Shown: positions 50,050 through 57,085 of the stretch, piece after piece
Position numbering within the stretch: position 1 is the stretch's first letter
Layout of the letters: each line of letters opens with the position of its first letter
Assembly (NCBI GenBank): GCA_031280685.1
Contig: JAITGM010000039.1
Coordinates: 1-57,085 of the forward strand
Source: Christensenellaceae bacterium
GTDB taxonomy: Bacteria > Bacillota > Clostridia > Christensenellales > UBA1750
Length of the DNA stretch: 57,085 bases
Direction of reading: 5' to 3'
Position numbers and translations under genes: made by a program
Notes under the pieces: model-generated
What the model saw: only the letters and a program-made list of their open reading frames with translations
Databases searched by the model: none
What the model was told of the DNA's origin: nothing

Positions 50050-51345
50050 ATGCGAAAGAAAAACCCGGCGTTGCCACTCGCCTTGGCGCTTTTGCTTTGC
50101 TTTTCGTTAAGCGGCTGCGCGCTGCTGCCCGCCGGGAGCAGCGAGAGCGCCTTTGCGAAAAACCTGGGCGGCGGGGTCGGCCAAGCCCTTCGGCAAAGCC
50201 TGACGCGCAAGCTTTCCCCCGTGAGCGAAAGCTACGAGAGTCTCTTTTCTCTCGACGCCCTGGCCGATGGCCCTGCCCGCGCCCTCCTTGGCCAAGAGCT
50301 GGAAGCCCTTGACGGTGCCGCGCCCTATTTGCGCCAGCTCGCGCAGAAGGCGCTAGGCGAAGGGCGAGCCCTCGATCTGCGCGATGGGGTTCCGGGCGGC
50401 GGCGAGCTGCTCGGCCGCCTGCTCAGCGCTGACCATGGTTTTTTTGCCCAAAGCGCCGCCATAAAAAACAGCCCGGACGGCCGCCTTTTCATCGAAAACG
50501 GTTTGCTCGCCGCGCTGCGAGTCCTCTTTGGCGACGAGGAGCCGGCCGGCCTTTTTGACCTTGAGCAAGACGAAAAAAACGGCGGCCTGCTTTTTTTGCC
50601 GAATCAAAGCCCCAGGCTGTTGCTGCGCCTGCTTTCCGCGCGCGGGGCCTTCCCGGGCCAAACGGCGGGCGAAGTTCGCCTGGAATTTGAGTTGAGCGCA
50701 AAAGGCGACGCGCTGGGCTTCGTCTTCATCGACGTCCTGGCCGACGAAGGCTCGCCCTTTGGGCTGCGCGCGCTCCGGGTGGAGCCTTTCCCCGGTGAAA
50801 CGCGGCCCGATATCCACTTCCTTACAGACGGCGCGGCTACCGGCGGCGCGGGCGAGAGGCAGGCCTATCCGGGCCTTGGCCTGAGCCTGATGCGGCCCGA
50901 ATCCCTCCTCGCCGAGGAGCAGGGCGGCGCACTTAGCCTGAGCATCTTGCCCAAGGGGGTTCATCGCGTCGCGCGCGGCGGGCCCGGCCGGAGCGGCGGC
51001 GAGCCCAGGGCGACGCTGACCATCCTCTCGGCCCTGGGCGAAGGCTTCCGGCCCGAGGACTCGGCTTATGCCTCCGCCGAAGCCGCACAAAAGGGCTATG
51101 CCGCGCAGGGCGCGGCCCTCTATGGGCTTTCCATTGCGCAAACCCCCTTTTTAGGCCAAAGCGATGCGTTTTTGCTGAGCTATGAGGCGAGCGATGGCGC
51201 CGCGCTCCGCCAGAGCGTGCGGCATTACATCCTCAAAGGCCCAAACCGCAGGCTGTATCACTTCGTCTTCCTCTATAGCCGCGGCGCGACCGAGGAAGAG
51301 CGGGACCTGCTGCAAAAAGCCGCCGCATCGCTGCGCTTTTTGTAG
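50050..51345 (+). CDS. Large lipoprotein of unknown function
   Basis: 431 residues. Signal peptide with lipobox LSGC (Cys about 23), then a long globular part without recognised motifs, ending 'LLQKAAASLRFL'; the C-terminal 'FVFLYSRGATEEERDLLQKA' resembles the ends of bacterial stress-inducible lipoproteins where it forms a beta-strand and helix. Starts 15 bp after the tautomerase gene with only a weak ribosome site, so it may depend on coupling. Confidence 0.72.
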   Translation: MRKKNPALPLALALLLCFSLSGCALLPAGSSESAFAKNLGGGVGQALRQSLTRKLSPVSESYESLFSLDALADGPARALLGQELEALDGAAPYLRQLAQKALGEGRALDLRDGVPGGGELLGRLLSADHGFFAQSAAIKNSPDGRLFIENGLLAALRVLFGDEEPAGLFDLEQDEKNGGLLFLPNQSPRLLLRLLSARGAFPGQTAGEVRLEFELSAKGDALGFVFIDVLADEGSPFGLRALRVEPFPGETRPDIHFLTDGAATGGAGERQAYPGLGLSLMRPESLLAEEQGGALSLSILPKGVHRVARGGPGRSGGEPRATLTILSALGEGFRPEDSAYASAEAAQKGYAAQGAALYGLSIAQTPFLGQSDAFLLSYEASDGAALRQSVRHYILKGPNRRLYHFVFLYSRGATEEERDLLQKAAASLRFL

Positions 51346-51933
51346 ACCCTCCAGGCCTTCACAAGGGGCCATGGATGCGATCAGCCCCCCGCGGGTTATT
51401 TCATATCTCCTCCCGGTCGTCCTTGCATTGCCGCGCCGCCTGCGCTTCTCGCAATGGCAGCGAGGCAATCCGGCGGCCTTCCTTAGTTAAGGAGGGCTGC
51501 CTTTGTTTAGGCCCGCTTTCGGAATGTCGCGCAGCGACAAATAGACGACGCAACGCGCGGGGCTGATCGGCCACCGATGCGATGCTTTCCCCCGCCATTG
51601 CGAGCGCCGGCGAAGCAATCCAGCGTTCTTCCTCTTTGCTGCCCCTCTCTGGATTGCCGCTCCGCTCCTGGCGCATAGGTCGGCTATCCTCTTTTTAGGG
51701 GGCACATGGAGGGAACCACAGCACCCGCCCGCTCTTTGCTCCATCTCATAACAGCGAATTGGCTACGCTGGAAGCCTTGCCGCTAGAGGGGGAGGCGGAA
51801 TCCCCCTCCGCAAAGGCGCCGCCGCGCCGCAGTTCACAAACTGTTGGATTTTTCTTCACGCCGCGTTTAAAATAAGGCTGTATGATAAAAGGGGCGCCGG
51901 ATTTTGAGCGTTACGCTTTAGGAGGTTGAAAAT
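51346..51933. other. Non-coding block with REP-like palindromes
   Basis: No gene. 51426-51456 is an imperfect palindrome with ends CATTGC/GCAATG; 51597-51622 (CATTGCGAG...GAAGCAATCC) is the same type of unit, and 51650-51670 carries part of a third (GGATTGCCGCTCCGCTCC). Segments around 51369-51390 and 51551-51575 are imperfect inverted copies of each other, so the whole may be a non-autonomous element of about 240 bp. The hslV ribosome site (AGGAGG) is at its right end. Confidence 0.6.
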
Positions 51934-52470
51934 ATGAGCAATTTTCGCGGGACCACGATTTTGGCCGTGCAGCGCGGCGGCCAAACCGCCATCGCGGGCG
52001 ATGGGCAGGTGACGATGGGCGAGCACACCATCATGAAGCATGGGGCGAAGAAGGTTCGAAGGCTCTACGGCGGCAGGGTCGTGGTGGGGTTTGCGGGTTC
52101 GGTGGCCGACGCTTTCGCCCTGAGCGAAAAATTCGAGACCTGCCTCGAGCAATACGCGGGCAATCTTTCCCGCGCGGCGGTGGAACTGGCCCAAACCTGG
52201 CGGATGGACAAGGCCATGCGCAGGCTCGAAGCCATGCTGCTCGCCGCAGACGGCAAGGAGCTTCTTCTGATCTCGGGCACGGGCGAGGTCATCGCGCCGG
52301 ACGATGGAGTTCTGGCCATCGGCTCTGGCGGCAACTACGCCTTGGCGGCCGCGCGGGCGCTGACGCGCAACACAGAGCTTTCGGCGCGGGAGATCGCCCA
52401 AAAGGGGCTTGAGATCGCCGCGGAAATCTGCGTATACACCAACGACCACATCAGCGTGGAAGAAGTATAA
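51934..52470 (+). CDS. hslV: ATP-dependent protease subunit HslV (ClpQ)
   Basis: 178 residues. A six-residue leader precedes TT ([12 protein letters not shown]), the catalytic N-terminal Thr after processing; '[12 protein letters not shown]', '[10 protein letters not shown]' and '[16 protein letters not shown]' are family blocks. Forms the proteolytic dodecamer of HslVU. AGGAGG precedes ATG 51934. In Firmicutes xerC usually precedes and codY follows this pair; neither is present here. Confidence 0.96.
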   Translation: MSNFRGTTILAVQRGGQTAIAGDGQVTMGEHTIMKHGAKKVRRLYGGRVVVGFAGSVADAFALSEKFETCLEQYAGNLSRAAVELAQTWRMDKAMRRLEAMLLAADGKELLLISGTGEVIAPDDGVLAIGSGGNYALAAARALTRNTELSAREIAQKGLEIAAEICVYTNDHISVEEV

Positions 52471-52485
52471 AGGGGGACGGCAAGC

Positions 52486-53853
52486 ATGCAGCTCACGCCA
52501 AGGCAGATCGTGGAGGCGCTCGATAGCTACATCGTCGGCCAGCAGGAGGCCAAGCGCGCCGTGGCCATCGCCCTGCGCAACCGCTACCGCCGCTCGCGCC
52601 TGGAAGAAGCGCAGCGCGAGGAGATTACGCCAAAGAACATCCTGATGGTCGGGCCGACCGGCGTGGGCAAGACCGAGATCGCCCGCCGACTGGCCAAGCT
52701 GGTGGACGCACCCTTCGTGAAAGTGGAGGCGACGAAGTTCACCGAGGTCGGCTACGTGGGGCGCGACGTGGACTCGATGGTGCGCGACCTGGTCGAAACC
52801 TCGCTGCGCCTGGTGAAAGACAGGATGGGCAAGGACGTTGAAAACGCGGCCGAGCAGAACGCGCAGGAGCGCATTCTCGACGCCCTTTTGGAGCAGGAGC
52901 GCGGCGCGGTGAAAAAGCCGCCGCAAAACCCGATCGAGGCGCTTTTGACCCCCTCGCGCGAACCGCAGCTTCCCCCCGAAGAGCACGAAAGGCGCAAAAC
53001 CCGCCGCGAGGAGCTTCGCCTGCGCCTGCTTGCCGGGGACTTAGAAGGGCAGATCATCGAAATCGAGGTCGAAGACCAGCAGCCTGGCGATACCATCCCG
53101 GGAACCGACATGAGCATGAGCGACATGCTCGGCTCCTTCATGCCAAAGAAGAAGAAGCTGCGCAAGGTTTCCGTCATGGAGGCGCGGCGCGTCCTGAAGG
53201 CGGAAGAGGCCCAGAAGCTCATCGACATGGACGCGGCCACGTCTGAAGCCGTCTATCGCGCGGAGCAGGACGGCATCATCTTCCTCGACGAGATCGACAA
53301 GATCGCCGGGCGGGCGCAGTCGGGCCAGCCCGACGTGTCCCGCGAGGGCGTGCAGCGCGATATTCTGCCCCTGGTCGAAGGCTCAACCGTGAACACCAAA
53401 TATGGCCCCGTGCGCACCGATCACATCCTCTTCATCGCGGCGGGCGCCTTCCACGTGGCCAAGGTCAGCGACCTCATCCCCGAGCTGCAGGGGCGCTTCC
53501 CCGTGCAGGTCAATCTACAGCCCTTGACGGTGGACGACCTGCGGCAGATCCTCACGCAGCCCAAAAACGCCCTGATTAAGCAATACGCCATGCTCTTGGG
53601 CGTGGATGGCGTGGCGCTCGAGTTCCGCGAAGAGGCGCTTGACGAGATCGCCGAGCTTTGCGTGCGCGTCAACGAAGCCAAAGAGAACATCGGCGCGCGG
53701 CGGCTGCACACCCTGCTCGAATACGTCTTGCAGGATCTAGCCTTCAGTGCGGGCGAAAGCGGGCCCGAAACCGTCGCAATCGACCGGGACTACGTGCGCG
53801 CCAAGCTCAGCCACATGGCCGAAGAGTTTGACCTGAGCCGGCAGATCATTTAA
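52486..53853 (+). CDS. hslU: HslU ATPase (ClpY)
   Basis: 455 residues. Walker [14 protein letters not shown] (about 54), Walker [13 protein letters not shown], the I-domain insert (about 110-240, here with an [14 protein letters not shown] segment), sensor Arg region, and '[15 protein letters not shown]' tail whose C-terminus docks into HslV. Begins 15 bp after hslV. Confidence 0.97.
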   Translation: MQLTPRQIVEALDSYIVGQQEAKRAVAIALRNRYRRSRLEEAQREEITPKNILMVGPTGVGKTEIARRLAKLVDAPFVKVEATKFTEVGYVGRDVDSMVRDLVETSLRLVKDRMGKDVENAAEQNAQERILDALLEQERGAVKKPPQNPIEALLTPSREPQLPPEEHERRKTRREELRLRLLAGDLEGQIIEIEVEDQQPGDTIPGTDMSMSDMLGSFMPKKKKLRKVSVMEARRVLKAEEAQKLIDMDAATSEAVYRAEQDGIIFLDEIDKIAGRAQSGQPDVSREGVQRDILPLVEGSTVNTKYGPVRTDHILFIAAGAFHVAKVSDLIPELQGRFPVQVNLQPLTVDDLRQILTQPKNALIKQYAMLLGVDGVALEFREEALDEIAELCVRVNEAKENIGARRLHTLLEYVLQDLAFSAGESGPETVAIDRDYVRAKLSHMAEEFDLSRQII

Positions 53854-53879
53854 GGGGCGAAAGGTCGCCTAAATACATC

Positions 53880-53905
53880 AAAAAAGGCCGAAACCGGCCT
53901 TTTTT
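53880..53905 (+). terminator. Terminator after hslU
   Basis: Stem AAAAAAGGCCG/CGGCCTTTTTT with a 4-nt loop, 27 bp after the hslU stop. Confidence 0.85.
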
Positions 53906-54025
53906 GCGCTTGCGCAACGTGTTCACGACGCGGCACTCCAGCCTTCAACCCACTTCGGGCTCCCTCGCGATGGCGGGAAGCGAGCCGAGGGTGGCGGCGA
54001 AAGGCGTTGCGCATCGCGTTGCGGT

Positions 54026-54054
54026 TGTGCCCCTCGCCAAAGCGGTGTACAATA
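54026..54054 (+). promoter_or_regulatory. polA promoter
   Basis: TTGTGC, 17-bp spacer, TACAAT (54049-54054), 40 bp before polA. Confidence 0.65.
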
Positions 54055-54094
54055 GCGTGAGCGGCGCCTGGCGCCGCGTAAAGGGGGCCTTTTT

Positions 54095-56665
54095 GTGGAA
54101 ACCTTGCTGCTCATCGATGGATATTCCCTGGTGCATCGCGCCTTTTACGCCATGCCGCCGCTGACGAACGCCGACGGCCTGTACACCAACGCGGTTTTTG
54201 GCTTTTTCAGCATGCTTTTGCGGGTTTTGCGCGAAGCGCGGCCCGAATACCTTTGCGTGGCGCTCGACGCCCACGCAAAGACCTTCCGGCATGAAAAGTT
54301 CGAGGAATATAAGGGCACGCGCAAGCCCATGCCCGAGGAACTGCGCCCCCAGCTTGCCCTTCTGCGCGAAACGCTGGACGCCATCGGCATCCATAAGCTT
54401 GAGCTGGCCGGCTTCGAGGCGGACGACATTTTGGGCACGCTGGCAAAAAGGGCCGAAGGGCAGGGCCTGCGCTCGGTCATCGTCAGCGGGGATCGGGATA
54501 CCTTCCAGCTGATTGACGCGCACACCGAGGTCTGGATGACGCGCAAGGGCATCTCCGAAACCGAGCGGCTCACGCCCGAAAGTTTAAAGGAAAAATATAG
54601 CTTAGCGCCTTGGCAAGTGCCCGATTTGAAGGGCCTAATGGGCGATGGTTCCGATAATATTCCGGGCGTGCCCGGCGTGGGCGAAAAGACCGCCCAAAAG
54701 CTGATCCTAGAGCACCAAACCCTAGAAAATGTGCTAGAAGCGGCGCCGAGCATCAAGGGCAAGCTGGGCGAGCGCCTGCGCGAAAACGCCGGCAAGGCGG
54801 TTTTGAGCAAGTGGCTGGCAACGATCAACCGCGATGTGCCGATTGAGGACGAGATTTCCTCGATGCGCACTCCGCCGCTCGAAAGCGCGCGGGAGCCTTT
54901 TTTGAAGCTGCGCTTTGTTTCGCTGGCCGAAAGGCTGCCAAAGGGCGACGAAGCAGCGGAAGCGCCCCGGGAAGAGCCTGCCAAGGCCTGTGACGATGGA
55001 TGGAAGGCGCCGCTGCGCCTTTCTTCCCCCGAGGAGATTCAAGCGGCGTTTGCGGGCGCCTCCGCGAGGGAATGGTCGCTGCTTGAGGCAGGCGGCGCGC
55101 TGCTCATCGCGGGCGGCGATGGCTTTACAGCCGAAATCGCCCTGGGCGGCGGAGATCTTTTGCAGCCGGGGCTTGACGGCGCGCAGGCCTTCGAGGCCCT
55201 GCGCCCGCTGCTCGTTTCGCGGGCAAGAAAGAGGGTTTTTGACGGAAAAAACCTGCGCACGAGGCTCAAGCGGCAGGGAATCGAACTCAATGGCGAACTC
55301 TTTGACGCCGCGCTGGCCGCGTACCTGCTGAAGGCCGGCCAGGCGCAAAGCGCCGAGGGACTGATGGCGGCCCGTGGGCGCGCGCCGACGCCGGGCGGCT
55401 TTTACGCCCTCTGCGACGAGATGCGAACCGGGCTTGAATCGCTGGGCATGCTCCCGCTCTATGAGGAGATCGAGCTGCCGCTGGCTGATGTGCTCTATGC
55501 GATGGAGCAGCTTGGCTTTCAGGTCGATCGCGAAGCGCTGAGCGCCCTGCAGGCCGAGTTCGGCGCCAAGCTGATGGAACTGCAGGCGCGGATCTACGAG
55601 CTGGCGGGGAAGAGCTTCAACATCAACTCGCCAAAGCAGCTGGGCGAGCTGCTTTTCGGAACCCTAAAGCTGCCCGCAGGGAAGAAAACCAAGAGCGGCT
55701 ACTCGACCGACGCCGAAGTCTTGGAAGGGATTGCCGACCTGCACCCCGTCGTGCCCGCCGTGCTCGAGTACCGCGGCCTTTCCAAGCTCAAATCAACCTA
55801 TGTGGATGGGCTTTTGATGCTTTCGGGCCGCGACTGCATCATCCACACGAGCCTGAACCAGACCGTGACGCTGACCGGGCGCATCTCATCGGCCGAGCCG
55901 AACCTGCAGAACATTCCCGTGCGCACCGAGCTTGGCCGGGTCATTCGCAAGGCCTTCGTGCCGCGCGAAGGCAACCTCTTGGTCGATGCGGACTATTCCC
56001 AGATCGAGCTTCGCGTGCTGGCGCACATGGCGGGCGAAACGAACATGATCGCGGCCTTCAAAAACGGCGAAGACATCCACGCTTCCACCGCCGCGCAGGT
56101 CTACGGCGTACCCTTAAACGAGGTGACGGGCGCGATGCGCTCGAGCGCTAAGGCGGTCAATTTCGGTATCGTCTACGGCATTTCGGACTTTGGGCTAGCG
56201 AAGAACATCGGCGTTTCCAGGCGCGAGGCGGCCGAGTTCATCGAGCGCTATTTTGCCAAATACCCAGCGGTAAAGACCTTTATGGAGCGCTGCGTGGCAC
56301 TCGCGCGCGAGCAGGGCTACGTCAGCACGATGTTTGGCCGCAGGCGCGAGATCCCTGAAATTCGCTCGCCCAACTACAATACCCGCTCCTTCGGCGAGCG
56401 TGCCGCAATGAATACCCCTATCCAGGGCAGCGCGGCCGATATCATCAAGATCGCTATGGTGCGCGTCCACCGCGCGCTTGAGACCGAGGGCTTTTCGGCG
56501 CGGCTGATCCTGCAGGTGCACGACGAGCTGATTGTGGATGCGCCAAGAGGCGAGGCCGACGCCGTGGCGGCCTTGCTGAAAAGGGAGATGCAGGCCGCAG
56601 CGAGCCTTAGCGTCCCGCTCGTCGCGGACGTGAAGACTGGGCAAAGCTGGTATGAAACGAAGTGA
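54095..56665 (+). CDS. polA: DNA polymerase I
   Basis: 856 residues from GTG 54095 (AAAGGGGG upstream). N-terminal 5'-3' exonuclease (LLIDGYSLVHRAFYAMPPL; DRDTFQLID; GDGSDNIPGVPGVGEKTA), a middle 3'-5' exonuclease-like domain lacking the catalytic acidic motifs, as in other Firmicutes, and polymerase motifs A (DYSQIELRVLAH), B (RSSAKAVNFGIVYG) and C (VHDEL). Fills gaps and removes primers. Confidence 0.97.
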   Translation: METLLLIDGYSLVHRAFYAMPPLTNADGLYTNAVFGFFSMLLRVLREARPEYLCVALDAHAKTFRHEKFEEYKGTRKPMPEELRPQLALLRETLDAIGIHKLELAGFEADDILGTLAKRAEGQGLRSVIVSGDRDTFQLIDAHTEVWMTRKGISETERLTPESLKEKYSLAPWQVPDLKGLMGDGSDNIPGVPGVGEKTAQKLILEHQTLENVLEAAPSIKGKLGERLRENAGKAVLSKWLATINRDVPIEDEISSMRTPPLESAREPFLKLRFVSLAERLPKGDEAAEAPREEPAKACDDGWKAPLRLSSPEEIQAAFAGASAREWSLLEAGGALLIAGGDGFTAEIALGGGDLLQPGLDGAQAFEALRPLLVSRARKRVFDGKNLRTRLKRQGIELNGELFDAALAAYLLKAGQAQSAEGLMAARGRAPTPGGFYALCDEMRTGLESLGMLPLYEEIELPLADVLYAMEQLGFQVDREALSALQAEFGAKLMELQARIYELAGKSFNINSPKQLGELLFGTLKLPAGKKTKSGYSTDAEVLEGIADLHPVVPAVLEYRGLSKLKSTYVDGLLMLSGRDCIIHTSLNQTVTLTGRISSAEPNLQNIPVRTELGRVIRKAFVPREGNLLVDADYSQIELRVLAHMAGETNMIAAFKNGEDIHASTAAQVYGVPLNEVTGAMRSSAKAVNFGIVYGISDFGLAKNIGVSRREAAEFIERYFAKYPAVKTFMERCVALAREQGYVSTMFGRRREIPEIRSPNYNTRSFGERAAMNTPIQGSAADIIKIAMVRVHRALETEGFSARLILQVHDELIVDAPRGEADAVAALLKREMQAAASLSVPLVADVKTGQSWYETK

Positions 56666-57085
56666 AGTTTCCCCTCCTCGTTCCTCCTCGCGGGCTGCGC
56701 TCGCGAGGGCTCTGGCTCGCTGCCAGCCTTTTGCATCCCCGGGCGGCATAGCCGCCCGGGGATGCGCCATGCGCCGCCTTCGCGGCGTTTGGGCGCGCGC
56801 TCCGCTCGTCTCCAGACGGGAGAGCATCTCTCCCGCACCCTCTCTAGGGTAAGTTTAAGGCAATTACCGCTCCGCGTAACGCCGATAGGCCGATCATATT
56901 CCACTGACCCGCCGCCTACGGGCGGGATCTAACCACACGAAGCGTCTAGCGAACGAAAGCGAGATTAAATCGCCCTGAATCCACAAAAAAACGCCCCTCC
57001 TTGCCAGTTGCGCAGCCATCGCATGCGGCGCCAAGCTCAGCGATGGCGCTCGAGTTACGCCCTCGGGGGGCGGGCCCGGAGCTTC
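56666..57085. other. Hairpin-rich non-coding block at window end
   Basis: No gene. Hairpins include CCTCGCG/CGCGAGG (about 56685-56710), CTGGC/GCCAG, and a perfect 15-bp stem with a 3-nt loop, 56733-56747/56751-56765. The order resembles the block at 46340-46440. Near the end an A-run followed by GC-rich inverted repeats could be a terminator, but the window stops first. Confidence 0.6.

Overview
The window is about 57 kb of a GC-rich chromosome from an endospore-forming anaerobe, most likely class Clostridia (Bacillota). Supporting evidence: a spoVAC-spoVAD-spoVAE cluster, a collagen-like spore-surface-type protein with a sigma-K-like promoter, HslVU of the Bacillus ClpQY type, an IreB-RuvX-DUF1292 cluster, Lpl-type sugar ABC transporters with a membrane AraC regulator, and Shine-Dalgarno AGGAGG sites before almost every gene. 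Family-level placement cannot be made from sequence reading alone.

Layout. 1-990: AT-richer end of an integrated element abutting an intact tRNA-Ser(CGA), followed by a broken 5' half of a second tRNA-Ser that still has a strong promoter. 1.2-4.1 kb: DUF1697 protein, a geranylgeranyl-reductase-like flavoprotein, an orphan IS3 OrfA-like protein and a small lipoprotein. 4.4-11.1 kb: divergent sugar-uptake locus (lipoprotein binding protein, two permeases, AraC/Cache-type regulator). 11.1-19.1 kb: phosphate locus, pstSCAB-phoU-phoP with phoR separated from phoP by an oppositely oriented RsgI-like/PASTA gene that carries an in-frame TAG. 19.5-23.2 kb: a 3.6 kb island inserted in tRNA-Met(CAU), bounded by 89-nt direct repeats, carrying an RHH regulator-Fic pair, a frameshifted sigma factor and small accessory genes but no integrase; tRNA-Met and tRNA-fMet follow. 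23.4-25.8 kb: spoVA genes plus two small membrane proteins. 26-40.3 kb: the conserved Firmicutes block rbgA-rnhB-yraN ... comM-dprA-topA-trmFO, interrupted by a GNAT protein, a 1246-residue tandem GT-C glycosyltransferase and a GtrA protein. 40.3-51.9 kb: material that separates trmFO from hslVU, beginning with a duplicated, decayed trmFO 3' end and a broken DUF4393 gene, then a flavin reductase, serS, a collagen-like gene, DUF1292-ruvX-ireB, an AI-2E family permease, an Mrr-like coiled-coil endonuclease gene broken at a G8 tract, and several envelope proteins. 51.9-56.7 kb: hslV-hslU and polA.

The most unusual signals are: (i) a perfect 69-nt four-way cloverleaf of three GNA-triloop hairpins at 35397-35465, with related hairpin-rich intergenic blocks near 46.3 and 56.7 kb; (ii) the G8-interrupted membrane/Mrr/coiled-coil gene; (iii) two tRNA-targeted integration scars; (iv) the internal TAG in the gene between phoP and phoR; (v) the tandem glycosyltransferase fusion.
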